Source: Toxoplasma gondii ME49 (taxonomy: Eukaryota; Apicomplexa; Conoidasida; Eucoccidiorida; Sarcocystidae). From it: a DNA stretch of 64,000 bases. Below the pieces are notes generated by a model that had not been told where the DNA came from, searched no databases, and worked only from the letters and a program-made list of their open reading frames with translations. Positions 35,863-48,836 of the stretch are shown here, one piece after another (positions within the stretch are counted from its first letter, which is position 1; each line of letters opens with the position of its first letter). The position numbers were made by a program, and so were the translations under genes. The stretch spans positions 326,144 to 390,143 of the forward strand of contig NC_031480.1 of NCBI RefSeq assembly GCF_000006565.2, read 5' to 3'.

Positions 35863-37153
35863 AAAAAAGCGTTTGGTCTCTGATTCGTCCAATTTACAAA
35901 AGGCTTGGTCCAGTGTCGATAAGCAGTGCCGTTGCCTCGCAACGAGCGGATCGCAGTTGAAAAAGACGTGAAAGAACACATACCCCCACAGCGGCCGCCG
36001 GTGGCACTGACAAACGAGTTCTTGGTTTTCTCAGTCACCCGAAAGCCGGCAACATGAACGCCATACAGCCGGAGAAGCCACAGAAGACGGTTTGGTGCCT
36101 GCGTCCATAGGCGTGTGACAAGAAAAGAGACCGGCGGTCGCCACTTTTCTGGCAGTCCGAGGCATGATTCGGCTCGTGCCTTATCTCACCCTCTCGAAAA
36201 TTACGAGCTACCGTCGATGACGCTCCGTCGCCTGTCTCCGGGCCGTGAGACCGAGAATGCGTCGGCGCAAAAGGGCCGTCGTTAAGAAAAAGGGCGCAAA
36301 ACACGTCACCACTGCTGACTCTCAGCAAAACCGACAAAGCCATCCTCGACGACGCCGACGAGTCATTCATGTTATTGTGCGTTCTGCTGACGCCTGATCC
36401 CTCAAAGATGGGGTTGAATCTACAATTCCTGAGTGACGGAAACAAGTGGATTTCACCCCAGTGAACACCAGTCGCTGCACGTTTCATCGTTGTCGATCCG
36501 GGGCACCAAAGCCACTCGCGAACGCGACCTCGGTTTCTCGGGTGCTCCTCGAGTGCAAAAATGACCGTGTGATACCTGGAGTTCTGCGAGCTGCCCACGG
36601 CGGAAGAGAAATCTATCGCTAGGCTGTCTCAGTTGTGCGACGCAATGCGTTAACAAAAGCAATGGTGCCGTGCGGAACAGTAGTCCAGGCAACAGTTTGC
36701 ATAGTCGGGTCGAAAGTGTGGTGACCCCGATCTTCACGACCTTGTCCCAGCAAGTGACCGACTTCACTCTGAATCAGTACCTCTGTGTCCAGCGCAATCC
36801 GTGTTTCCGGCGAAGGCCAGTCTACAACTATAACAGACTTTTGGCAGCCATCTCGTCGTGTTCAACCAACTGAGCGAACATGTAGCTTCCCTCTAGCAGC
36901 GGACGCCGCCGAAATCGAGAAGCGAGTTACATGGAACCCAAAGACGAGAGGAGTGCTTGATGTCGCTGGGTCAGTGAACCGAGTCATTGGTTGCTTTCTC
37001 GTCTGCGAACAGAAATTGTGGATCGCCGTCGCTCTTTCCCTCCGGGAATGTTGTTGTTCGGAAGGGCTTTTCACATCGCAGGGCTTGAGGCCTGCGTTCG
37101 TGACGCAACTCTCGGGCGATCCCCGGCCTGCAGCCCCGAGGACCTGGTGCTTG
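35863..37153. repeat. Satellite unit 1
   Basis: Full 1291-bp unit at the array's left edge. On the minus strand it shares the GPFAPTHSRSHGPETG variant with unit 4. Confidence 0.9.
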
Positions 37154-38444
37154 AAAAAAGCGTTTGGTCTCTGATTCGTCCAATTTACAAAAGGCTTGGT
37201 CCAGTGTCGATAAGCAGTGCCGTTGCCTCGCAACGAGCGGATCGCAGTTGACAACGACGTGAAAGAACACATACCCCCACAGCGGCCGCCAGTGGCACTG
37301 ACAAACGAGTTCTTGGTTTTCTCAGTCACCCGAAAGCCGGCAACATGAACGCCATACAGCCGGAGAAGCCACAGAAGACGGTTTGGTGCCTGCGTCCATA
37401 GGCGTGTGACAAGAAAAGAGACCGGCGGTCGTCACGTTTCTGGCAGTCCGAGGCATGATTCGGCTCGTGCCTTATCTCACCCTCTCGAAAATTACGAGCT
37501 ACCGTCGATGACGCTCCGTCGCCTGTCTCCAGGCCGTGAGACCGAGAATGCGTCGGCGCAAAAGGGCTGTCGTTAAGGAAAAGGGCGCAAAACACGTCAC
37601 CACTGCTGACTCTCAGCAAAACCGACAAAGCCATCCTCGACGACGCCGACGAGTCATTCATGTTATTGTGCGTTCTGCTGACGCCTGATCCCTCAAAGAT
37701 GGGGTTGAATCTACAATTCCTGAGTGACGGAAACAAGTGGATTTCACCCCAGTGAACACCAGTCGCTGCACGTTTCATCGTTGTCGATCCGGGGCACCAA
37801 AGCCACTCGCGAACGCGACCTCGGTTTCTCGGGTGCTCCTCGAGTGCAAAAATGACCGTGTGATACCTGGAGTTCTGCGAGCTGCCCACGGCGGAAGAGA
37901 AATCTATCGCTAGGCTGTCTCAGTTGTGCGACGCAATGCGTTAACAAAAGCAATGGTGCCGTGCGGAACAGTAGTCCAGGCAACAGTTTGCATAGTCGGG
38001 TCGAAAGTGTGGTGACCCCGATCTTCACGACCTTGTCCCAGCAAGTGACCGACTTCACTCTGAATCAGTACCTCTGTGTCCAGCGCAATCCGTGTTTCCG
38101 GCGAAGGCCAGTCTACAACTATAACAGACTTTTGGCAGCCATCTCGTCGTGTTCAACCAACTGAGCGAACATGTAGCTTCCCTCTAGCAGCGGACGCCGC
38201 CGAAATCGAGAAGCGAGTTACATGGAACCCAAAGACGAGAGGAGTGCTTGATGTCGCTGGGTCAGTGAACCGAGTCATTGGTTGCTTTCTCGTCTGCGAA
38301 CAGAAATTGTGGATCGCCGTCGCTCTTTCCCTCCGGGAATGTTGTTGTTCGGAAGGGCTTTTCACATCGCAGGGCTTGAGGCCTGCGTTCGTGACGCAAC
38401 TCTCGGGCGATCCCCGGCCTGCAGCCCCGAGGACCTGGTGCTTG
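37154..38444. repeat. Satellite unit 2
   Basis: Full 1291-bp unit. Differs from unit 1 by scattered substitutions, for example gacaacgacg for gaaaaagacg. Confidence 0.9.
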
Positions 38445-39735
38445 AAAAAAGCGTTTGGTCTCTGATTCGTCCAATTTACAAAAGGCTTGGTCCAGTGTCG
38501 ATAAGCAGTGCCGTTGCCTCGCAACGAGCGGATCGCAGTTGACAACGACATGAAAGAACACACACCCCCACAGCGGCCGCCGGTGGCACTGACAAACGAG
38601 TTCTTGGTTTTCTCAGTCACCCGAAAGCCGGCAACATGAACGCCCTACAGCCGGAGAAGCCACAGAAGACGGTTTGGTGCCTGCGTCCATAGGCGTGTGA
38701 CAAGAAAAGAGACCGGCGGTCGTCACGTTTCTGGCAGTCCGAGGCATGATTCGGCTCCTGCCTTATCTCACCCTCTCGAAAATTACGAGCTACCGTCGAT
38801 GACGCTCCGTCGCCTGTCTCCAGGCCGTGAGACCGAGAATGCGTCGGCCCAAAAGGGCTGTCGTTAAGGAAAAGGGCGCAAAACACGTCACCACTGCTGA
38901 CTCTCAGCAAAACCGACAAAGCCATCCTCGACGACGCCGACGAGTCATTCATGTTATTGTGCGTTCTGCTGACGCCTGATCCCTCAAAGATGGGGTTGAA
39001 TCTACAATTCCTGAGTGACGGAAACAAGTGGATTTCACCCCAGTGAACACCAGTCGCTGCACGTTTCATCGTTGTCGATCCGGGGCACCAAAGCCACTCG
39101 CGAACGCGACCTCGGTTTCTCGGGTGCTCCTCGAGTGCAAAAATGACCGTGTGATACCTGGAGTTCTGCGAGCTGCCCACGGCGGAAGAGAAATCTATCG
39201 CTAGGCTGTCTCAGTTGTGCGACGCAATGCGTTAACAAAAGCAATGGTGCCGTGCGGAACAGTAGTCCAGGCAACAGTTTGCATAGTCGGGTCGAAAGTG
39301 TGGTGACCCCGATCTTCACGACCTTGTCCCAGCAAGTGACCGACTTCACTCTGAATCAGTACCTCTGTGTCCAGCGCAATCCGTGTTTCCGGCGAAGGCC
39401 AGTCTACAACTATAACAGACTTTTGGCAGCCATCTCGTCGTGTTCAACCAACTGAGCGAACATGTAGCTTCCCTCTAGCAGCGGACGCCGCCGAAATCGA
39501 GAAGCGAGTTACATGGAACCCAAAGACGAGAGGAGTGCTTGATGTCGCTGGGTCAGTGAACCGAGTCATTGGTTGCTTTCTCGTCTGCGAACAGAAATTG
39601 TGGATCGCCGTCGCTCTTTCCCTCCGGGAATGTTGTTGTTCGGAAGGGCTTTTCACATCGCAGGGCTTGAGGCCTGCGTTCGTGACGCAACTCTCGGGCG
39701 ATCCCCGGCCTGCAGCCCCGAGGACCTGGTGCTTG
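38445..39735. repeat. Satellite unit 3
   Basis: Full 1291-bp unit. Shares the gcccta and cggctcctgcc variants with unit 5. Confidence 0.9.
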
Positions 39736-41026
39736 AAAAAAGCGTTTGGTCTCTGATTCGTCCAATTTACAAAAGGCTTGGTCCAGTGTCGATAAGCAGT
39801 GCCGTTGCCTCGCAACGAGCGGATCGCAGTTGAAAACGACGTGAAAGAACACATACCCCCACAGCGGCCGCCAGTGGCACTGACAAACGAGTTCTTGGTT
39901 TTCTCAGTCACCCGAAAGCCGGCAACATGAACGCCATACAGCCGGAGAAGCCACAGAAGACGGTTTGGTGCCTGCGTCCATAGGCGTGGACAAGAAAAGA
40001 GACCGGCGGTCGCCCACTTTTCTGGCAGTCCGAGGCATGATTCGGCTCGTGCTTTATCTCACCCTCTCGAAAATTACGAGCTACCGTCGATGACGCTCCG
40101 TCGCCTGTCTCCGGGCCGTGAGACCGAGAATGCGTCGGCGCAAAAGGGCCGTCGTTAAGAAAAAGGGCGCAAAACACGTCACCACTGCTGACTCTCAGCA
40201 AAACCGACAAAGCCATCCTCGACGACGCCGACGAGTCATTCATGTTATTGTGCGTTCTGCTGACGCCTGATCCCTCAAAGATGGGGTTGAATCTACAATT
40301 CCTGAGTGACGGAAACAAGTGGATTTCACCCCAGTGAACACCAGTCGCTGCACGTTTCATCGTTGTCGATCCGGGGCACCAAAGCCACTCGCGAACGCGA
40401 CCTCGGTTTCTCGGGTGCTCCTCGAGTGCAAAAATGACCGTGTGATACCTGGAGTTCTGCGAGCTGCCCACGGCGGAAGAGAAATCTATCGCTAGGCTGT
40501 CTCAGTTGTGCGACGCAATGCGTTAACAAAAGCAATGGTGCCGTGCGGAACAGTAGTCCAGGCAACAGTTTGCATAGTCGGGTCGAAAGTGTGGTGACCC
40601 CGATCTTCACGACCTTGTCCCAGCAAGTGACCGACTTCACTCTGAATCAGTACCTCTGTGTCCAGCGCAATCCGTGTTTCCGGCGAAGGCCAGTCTACAA
40701 CTATAACAGACTTTTGGCAGCCATCTCGTCGTGTTCAACCAACTGAGCGAACATGTAGCTTCCCTCTAGCAGCGGACGCCGCCGAAATCGAGAAGCGAGT
40801 TACATGGAACCCAAAGACGAGAGGAGTGCTTGATGTCGCTGGGTCAGTGAACCGAGTCATTGGTTGCTTTCTCGTCTGCGAACAGAAATTGTGGATCGCC
40901 GTCGCTCTTTCCCTCCGGGAATGTTGTTGTTCGGAAGGGCTTTTCACATCGCAGGGCTTGAGGCCTGCGTTCGTGACGCAACTCTCGGGCGATCCCCGGC
41001 CTGCAGCCCCGAGGACCTGGTGCTTG
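39736..41026. repeat. Satellite unit 4
   Basis: 1291 bp. A 1-bp deletion (gcgtggac) and a nearby 1-bp insertion (cgcccac) compensate each other. Otherwise it is close to unit 1. Confidence 0.9.
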
Positions 41027-42317
41027 AAAAAAGCGTTTGGTCTCTGATTCGTCCAATTTACAAAAGGCTTGGTCCAGTGTCGATAAGCAGTGGCGTTGCC
41101 TCGCAACGAGCGGATCGCAGTTGAAAAAGACGTGAAAGAACACATACCCCCACAGCGGCCGCCGGTGGCACTGACAAACGAGTTCTTGGTTTTCTCAGTC
41201 ACCCGAAAGCCGGCAACATGAACGCCCTACAGCCGGAGAAGCCACAGAAGACGGTTTGGTGCCTGCGTCCATAGGCGTGTGACAAGAAAAGAGACCGGCG
41301 GTCGTCACGTTTCTGGCAGTCCGAGGCATGATTCGGCTCCTGCCTTATCTCACCCTCTCGAAAATTACGAGCTACCGTCGATGACGCTCCGTCGCCTGTC
41401 TCCAGGCCGTGAGACCGAGAATGCGTCGGCGCAAAAGGGCTGTCGTTAAGGAAAAGGGCGCAAAACACGTCACCACTGCTGACTCTCAGCAAAACCGACA
41501 AAGCCATCCTCGACGACGCCGACGAGTCATTCATGTTATTGTGCGTTCTGCTGACGCCTGATCCCTCAAAGATGGGGTTGAATCTACAATTCCTGAGTGA
41601 CGGAAACAAGTGGATTTCACCCCAGTGAACACCAGTCGCTGCACGTTTCATCGTTGTCGATCCGGGGCACCAAAGCCACTCGCGAACGCGACCTCGGTTT
41701 CTCGGGTGCTCCTCGAGTGCAAAAATGACCGTGTGATACCTGGAGTTCTGCGAGCTGCCCACGGCGGAAGAGAAATCTATCGCTAGGCTGTCTCAGTTGT
41801 GTGACGCAATGCGTTAACAAAAGCAATGGTGCCGTGCGGAACAGTAGTCCAGGCAACAGTTTGCATAGTCGGGTCGAAAGTGTGGTGACCCCGATCTTCA
41901 CGACCTTGTCCCAGCAAGTGACCGACTTCACTCTGAATCAGTACCTCTGTGTCCAGCGCAATCCGTGTTTCCGGCGAAGGCCAGTCTACAACTATAACAG
42001 ACTTTTGGCAGCCATCTCGTCGTGTTCAACCAACTGAGCGAACATGTAGCTTCCCTCTAGCAGCGGACGCCGCCGAAATCGAGAAGCGAGTTACATGGAA
42101 CCCAAAGACGAGAGGAGTGCTTGATGTCGCTGGGTCAGTGAACCGAGTCATTGGTTGCTTTCTCGTCTGCGAACAGAAATTGTGGATCGCCGTCGCTCTT
42201 TCCCTCCGGGAATGTTGTTGTTCGGAAGGGCTTTTCACATCGCAGGGCTTGAGGCCTGCGTTCGTGACGCAACTCTCGGGCGATCCCCGGCCTGCAGCCC
42301 CGAGGACCTGGTGCTTG
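41027..42317. repeat. Satellite unit 5
   Basis: Full 1291-bp unit. Shares variants with unit 3, and has gtgtgacgcaatg where most units have gtgcgacgcaatg. Confidence 0.9.
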
Positions 42318-43482
42318 AAAAAAGCGTTTGGTCTCTGATTCGTCCAATTTACAAAAGGCTTGGTCCAGTGTCGATAAGCAGTGCCGTTGCCTCGCAACGA
42401 GCGGATCGCAGTTGACAACGACATGAAAGAACACACACCCCCACAGCGGCCGCCAGTGGCACTGACAAACGAGTTCTTGGTTTTCTCAGTCACCCGAAAG
42501 CCGGCAACATGAACGCCATACAGCCGGAGAAGCCACAGAAGACGGTTTGGTGCCTGCGTCCATAGGCGTGTGACAAGAAAAGAGACCGGCGGTCGTCACG
42601 TTTCTGGCAGTCCGAGGCATGATTCGGCTCCTGCCTTATCTCACCCTCTCGAAAATTACGAGCTACCGTCGATGACGCTCCGTCGNNNNNNNNNNNNNNN
42701 NNNNNNNNNNNNNNNNNNNNNNNNNNNNNNNNNNNNNNNNNNNNNNNNNNNNNNNNNNNNNNNNNNNNNNNNNNNNNNNNNNNNNCCCCAGTGAACCCAG
42801 TCGCTGCACGTTTCATCGTTGTCGATCCGGGGCACCAAAGCCACTCGCGAACGCGACCTCGGTTTCTCGGGTGCTCCTCGAGTGCAAAAATGACCGTGTG
42901 ATACCTGGAGTTCTGCGAGCTGCCCACGGCGGAAGAGAAATCTATCGCTAGGCTGTCTCAGTTGTGCGACGCAATGCGTTAACAAAAGCAATGGTGCCGT
43001 GCGGAACAGTAGTCCAGGCAACAGTTTGCATAGTCGGGTCGAAAGTGTGGTGACCCCGATCTTCACGACCTTGTCCCAGCAAGTGACCGACTTCACTCTG
43101 AATCAGTACCTCTGTGTCCAGCGCAATCCGTGTTTCCGGCGAAGGCCAGTCTACAACTATAACAGACTTTTGGCAGCCATCTCGTCGTGTTCAACCAACT
43201 GAGCGAACATGTAGCTTCCCTCTAGCAGCGGACGCCGCCGAAATCGAGAAGCGAGTTACATGGAACCCAAAGACGAGAGGAGTGCTTGATGTCGCTGGGT
43301 CAGTGAACCGAGTCATTGGTTGCTTTCTCGTCTGCGAACAGAAATTGTGGATCGCCGTCGCTCTTTCCCTCCGGGAATGTTGTTGTTCGGAAAGGCTTTT
43401 CACATCGTAGGGCTTGAGGCCTGCGTTCGTGACGAAACTCTCGGGCGATCCCCGGCCTGCAGCCCCGAGGACCTGGTGCTTG
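42318..43482. repeat. Satellite unit 6 (contains assembly gap)
   Basis: Only 1065 real bases plus 100 N; at least 226 bp of a standard unit is missing, and possibly whole further units. The sequence just after the gap lacks two bases (gtgaacccag), perhaps a contig-end error. Confidence 0.9.
42686..42785. other. Assembly gap (100 N)
   Basis: A run of exactly 100 N inside the satellite array. The round length is a placeholder, so the true copy number is unknown. Confidence 0.98.
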
Positions 43483-44773
43483 AAAAAAGCGTTTGGTCTC
43501 TGATTCGTCCAGTTTACAAAAGGCTTGGGCCAGTGTCGATAAGCAGTGCCGTTGCCCCGCAACGAGCGGATCGCAGTTGACAACGACATGAAAGAACACA
43601 CACCCCCACAGCGGCCGCCAGTGGCACTGACAAACGAGTTCTTGGTTTTCTCAGTCACCCGAAAGCCGGCAACATGAACGCCATACAGCCGGAGAAGCCA
43701 CAGAAGACGGTTTGGTGCCTGCGTCCATAGGCGTGTGACAAGAAAAGAGACCGGCGGTCGCCACTTTTCTGGCAGTCCGAGGCATGATTCGGCTCGTGCC
43801 TTATCTCACCCTCTCGAAAATTACGAGCTACCGTCGATGACGCTCCGTCGCCTGTCTCCAGGCCGTGAGACCGAGAATGCGGCGGCGCAAAAGGGCTGTC
43901 GTTAAGGAAAAGGGCGCAAAACACGTCACCACTGCTGACTCTCAGCAAAACCGACAAAGCCATCCTCGACGACGCCGACGAGTCATTCATGTTATTGTGC
44001 GTTCTGCTGACGCCTGATCCCTCAAAGATGGGGTTGAATCTACAATTCCTGAGTGACGGAAACAAGTGGATTTCACCCCAGTGAACACCAGTCGCTGCAC
44101 GTTTCATCGTTGTCGATCCGGGGCACCAAAGCCACTCGCGAACGCGACCTCGGTTTCTCGGGTGCTCCTCGAGTGCAAAAATGACCGTGTGATACCTGGA
44201 GTTCTGCGAGCTGCCCACGGCGGAAGAGAAATCTATCGCTAGGCTGTCTCAGTTGTGCGACGCAATGCGTTAACAAAAGCAATGGTGCCGTGCGGAACAG
44301 TAGTCCAGGCAACAGTTTGCATAGTCGGGTCGAAAGTGTGGTGACCCCGATCTTCACGACCTTGTCCCAGCAAGTGACCGACTTCACTCTGAATCAGTAC
44401 CTCTGTGTCCAGCGCAATCCGTGTTTCCGGCGAAGGCCAGTCTACAACTATAACAGACTTTTGGCAGCCATCTCGTCGTGTTCAACCAACTGAGCGAACA
44501 TGTAGCTTCCCTCTAGCAGCGGACGCCGCCGAAATCGAGAAGCGAGTTACATGGAACCCAAAGACGAGAGGAGTGCTTGATGTCGCTGGGTCAGTGAACC
44601 GAGTCATTGGTTGCTTTCTCGTCTGCGAACAGAAATTGTGGATCGCCGTCGCTCTTTCCCTCCGGGAATGTTGTTGTTCGGAAGGGCTTTTCACATCGCA
44701 GGGCTTGAGGCCTGCGTTCGTGACGAAACTCTCGGGCGATCCCCGGGCTGCAGCCCCGAGGACCTGGTGCTTG
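43483..44773. repeat. Satellite unit 7
   Basis: Full 1291-bp unit. Shares the gcggcggcgc variant with unit 9, while its left flank matches that of unit 10. Confidence 0.9.
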
Positions 44774-46060
44774 AAAAAAACGTTTGGTCTCTGATTCGTC
44801 CAGTTTACAAAAGGCTTGGTCCAGTGTCGATAAGCAGTGCCGTTGCCTCGCAACGAGCGGATCGCAGTTGACAACGACATGAAAGAACACACACCCCCAC
44901 AGCGGCCGCCAGTGGCACTGACAAACGAGTTCTTGGTTTTCTCAGTCACCCGAAAGCCGGCAACATGAACGCCATACAGCCGGAGAAGCCACAGAAGACG
45001 GTTTGGTGCCTGCGTAGGCGTGTGACAAGAAAAGAGACCGGCGGTCGTCACTTTTCTGGCAGTCCGAGGCGATGATTCGGCTCGCGCCTTATCTCACCCT
45101 CTCGAAATTACGAGCTACCGTCGATGACGCTCCGTCGCCTGTCTCCAGGCCGTGAGACCGAGAATGCGTCGGCGCAAAAGGGCTGTCGTTAAGGAAAAGG
45201 GCGCAAAACACGTCACCACTGCTGACTCTCAGCAAAACCGACAAAGCCATCCTCGACGACGCCGACGAGTCATTCATGTTATTGTGCGTTCTGCTGACGC
45301 CTGATCCCTCAAAGATGGGGTTGAATCTACAATTCCTGAGTGACGGAAACAAGTGGATTTCACCCCAGTGAACACCAGTCGCTGCACGTTTCATCGTTGT
45401 CGATCCGGGGCACCAAAAGCCACTCGCGAACGCGACCTCGGTTTCTCGGGTGCTCCTCGAGTGCAAAAATGACCGTGTGATACCTGGAGTTCTGCGAGCT
45501 GCCCACGGCGGAAGAGAAATCTATCGCTAGGCTGTCTCAGTTGTGTGACGCAATGCGTTAACAAAAGCAATGGTGCCGTGCGGAACAGTAGTCCAGGCAA
45601 CAGTTTGCATAGTCGGGTCGAAAGTGTGGTGACCCCGATCTTCACGACCTTGTCCCAGCAAGTGACCGACTTCACTCTGAATCAGTACCTCTGTGTCCAG
45701 CGCAATCCGTGTTTCCGGCGAAGGCCAGTCTACAACTATAACAGACTTTTGGCAGCCATCTCGTCGTGTTCAACCAACTGAGCGAACATGTAGCTTCCCT
45801 CTAGCAGCGGACGCCGCCGAAATCGAGAAGCGAGTTACATGGAACCCAAAGACGAGAGGAGTGCTTGATGTCGCTGGGTCAGTGAACCGAGTCATTGGTT
45901 GCTTTCTCGTCTGCGAACAGAAATTGTGGATCGCCGTCGCTCTTTCCCTCCGGGAATGTTGTTGTTCGGAAGGCTTTTCACATCGCAGGGCTTGAGGCCT
46001 GCGTTCGTGACGCAACTCTCGGGCGATCCCCGGCCTGCAGCCCCGAGGACCTGGTGCTTG
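44774..46060. repeat. Satellite unit 8 (degenerate)
   Basis: 1287 bp. Carries gaaaaaaacg at its start, loss of ccata near 45016, an extra base near 45066 and 45416, and a single-base loss near 45107 and 45970. The frames open in other units are broken here. Confidence 0.9.
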
Positions 46061-47351
46061 AAAAAAGCGTTTGGTCTCTGATTCGTCCAGTTTACAAAAG
46101 GCTTGGTCCAGTGTCGATAAGCAGTGCCGTTGCCTCGCAACGAGCGGATCGCAGTTGACAACGACATGAAAGAACACACACCCCCACAGCGGCCGCCAGT
46201 GGCACTGACAAACGAGTTCTTGGTTTTCTCAGTCACCCGAAAGCCGGCAACATGAACGCCATACAGCCGGAGAAGCCACAGAAGACGGTTTGGTGCCTGC
46301 GTCCATAGGCGTGTGACAAGAAAAGAGACCGGCGGTCGCCACTTTTCTGGCAGTCCGAGGCATGATTCGGCTCGTGCCTTATCTCACCCTCTCGAAAATT
46401 ACGAGCTACCGTCGATGACGCTCCGTCGCCTGTCTCCAGGCCGTGAGACCGAGAATGCGGCGGCGCAAAAGGGCTGTCGTTAAGGAAAAGGGCGCAAAAC
46501 ACGTCACCACTGCTGACTCTCAGCAAAACCGACAAAGCCATCCTCGACGACGCCGACGAGTCATTCATGTTATTGTGCGTTCTGCTGACGCCTGATCCCT
46601 CAAAGATGGGGTTGAATCTACAATTCCTGAGTGACGGAAACAAGTGGATTTCACCCCAGTGAACACCAGTCGCTGCACGTTTCATCGTTGTCGATCCGGG
46701 GCACCAAAGCCACTCGCGAACGCGACCTCGGTTTCTCGGGTGCTCCTCGAGTGCAAAAATGACCGTGTGATACCTGGAGTTCTGCGAGCTGCCCACGGCG
46801 GAAGAGAAATCTATCGCTAGGCTGTCTCAGTTGTGCGACGCAATGCGTTAACAAAAGCAATGGTGCCGTGCGGAACAGTAGTCCAGGCAACAGTTTGCAT
46901 AGTCGGGTCGAAAGTGTGGTGACCCCGATCTTCACGACCTTGTCCCAGCAAGTGACCGACTTCACTCTGAATCAGTACCTCTGTGTCCAGCGCAATCCGT
47001 GTTTCCGGCGAAGGCCAGTCTACAACTATAACAGACTTTTGGCAGCCATCTCGTCGTGTTCAACCAACTGAGCGAACATGTAGCTTCCCTCTAGCAGCGG
47101 ACGCCGCCGAAATCGAGAAGCGAGTTACATGGAACCCAAAGACGAGAGGAGTGCTTGATGTCGCTGGGTCAGTGAACCGAGTCATTGGTTGCTTTCTCGT
47201 CTGCGAACAGAAATTGTGGATCGCCGTCGCTCTTTCCCTCCGGGAATGTTGTTGTTCGGAAAGGCTTTTCACATCGTAGGGCTTGAGGCCTGCGTTCGTG
47301 ACGAAACTCTCGGGCGATCCCCGGCCTGCAGCCCCGAGGACCTGGTGCTTG
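46061..47351. repeat. Satellite unit 9
   Basis: Full 1291-bp unit, nearly identical to unit 7 over its central part. Confidence 0.9.
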
Positions 47352-48642
47352 AAAAAAGCGTTTGGTCTCTGATTCGTCCAGTTTACAAAAGGCTTGGGCC
47401 AGTGTCGATAAGCAGTGCCGTTGCCCCGCAACGAGCGGATCGCAGTTGACAACGACATGAAAGAACACACACCCCCACAGCGGCCGCCAGTGGCACTGAC
47501 AAACGAGTTCTTGGTTTTCTCAGTCACCCGAAAGCCGGCAACATGAACGCCATACAGCCGGAGAAGCCACAGAAGACGGTTTGGTGCCTGCGTCCATAGG
47601 CGTGTGACAAGAAAAGAGACCGGCGGTCGCCACTTTTCTGGCAGTCCGAGGCATGATTCGGCTCGTGCCTTATCTCACCCTCTCGAAAATTACGAGCTAC
47701 CGTCGATGACGCTCCGTCGCCTGTCTCCAGGCCGTGAGACCGAGAATGCGTCGGCGCAAAAGGGCTGTCGTTAAGGAAAAGGGCGCAAAACACGTCACCA
47801 CTGCTGACTCTCAGCAAAACCGACAAAGCCATCCTCGACGACGCCGACGAGTCATTCATGTTATTGTGCGTTCTGCTGACGCCTGATCCCTCAAAGATGG
47901 GGTTGAATCTACAATTCCTGAGTGACGGAAACAAGTGGATTTCACCCCAGTGAACACCAGTCGCTGCACGTTTCATCGTTGTCGATCCGGGGCACCAAAG
48001 CCACTCGCGAACGCGACCTCGGTTTCTCGGGTGCTCCTCGAGTGCAAAAATGACCGTGTGATACCTGGAGTTCTGCGAGCTGCCCACGGCGGAAGAGAAA
48101 TCTATCGCTAGGCTGTCTCAGTTGTGCGACGCAATGCGTTAACAAAAGCAATGGTGCCGTGCGGAACAGTAGTCCAGGCAACAGTTTGCATAGTCGGGTC
48201 GAAAGTGTGGTGACCCCGATCTTCACGACCTTGTCCCAGCAAGTGACCGACTTCACTCTGAATCAGTACCTCTGTGTCCAGCGCAATCCGTGTTTCCGGC
48301 GAAGGCCAGTCTACAACTATAACAGACTTTTGGCAGCCATCTCGTCGTGTTCAACCAACTGAGCGAACATGTAGCTTCCCTCTAGCAGCGGACGCCGCCG
48401 AAATCGAGAAGCGAGTTACATGGAACCTAAAGACGAGAAGAGTGCTTGATGTCGCTGGGTCAGTGAACCGAGTCATTGGTTGCTTTCTCGTCTGCGAACA
48501 GAAATTGTGGATCGCCGTCGCTCTTTCCCTCCGGGAATGTTGTTGTTCGGAAAGGCTTTTCACATCGCAGGGCTTGAGGCCTGCGTTCGTGACGAAACTC
48601 TCGGGCGATCCCCGGCCTGCAGCCCCGAGGACCTGGTGCTTG
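47352..48642. repeat. Satellite unit 10
   Basis: Full 1291-bp unit. Its first part matches the left part of unit 7, and it has a few private changes near its right end (aacctaaagacgagaag). Confidence 0.9.
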
Positions 48643-48836
48643 AAAAAAGCGTTTGGTCTCTGATTCGTCCAATTTACAAAAGGCTTGGGCCAGTGTCGAT
48701 AAGCAGTGCCGTTGCCTCGCAACGAGCGGATCGCAGTTGACAACGACATGAAAGAACACACACCCCCACAGCGGCCGCCAGTGGCACTGACAAACGAGTT
48801 CTTGGTTTTCTCAGTCACCCGAAAGCCGGCAACATG
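48643..48836. repeat. Satellite unit 11 (partial, right edge)
   Basis: The first 194 bp of a unit, after which similarity decays (gagcgctatacactcagag against gaacgccatacagccggag). Confidence 0.85.

Larger units (their letters stand above)
35863..48836. repeat. Satellite array: about ten head-to-tail copies of a 1291-bp unit
   Basis: Phased on the AAAAAAGCG at the left edge, units start at 35863, 37154, 38445, 39736, 41027, 42318, 43483, 44774, 46061 and 47352, with a 194-bp partial copy at 48643-48836. The period is exactly 1291 bp, except for unit 6 (assembly gap) and unit 8 (1287 bp, several small indels). Copies differ by only a few substitutions each. Each carries a NotI-type GCGGCCGC. 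Several frames are open over 60-187 codons in every copy, but the longest start with GTG or TTG. The longest ATG-initiated frame is about 149 codons (minus strand) and resembles no known protein. I read this as non-coding satellite DNA; I cannot match it to a named Toxoplasma satellite. Confidence 0.95.

Noticed and set aside
36035..36598. 187-codon open frame (minus) repeated in the satellite, and similar 155-, 129- and 104-codon frames
   Set aside because: They start with GTG or TTG, overlap on both strands, resemble no family and are conserved only because the units are near-identical copies.
35863..48836. Possible CRISPR or rRNA gene array
   Set aside because: The unit is 1291 bp with no short repeat/spacer alternation, and I see no 18S, 5.8S, 28S or 5S rRNA sequence in it.
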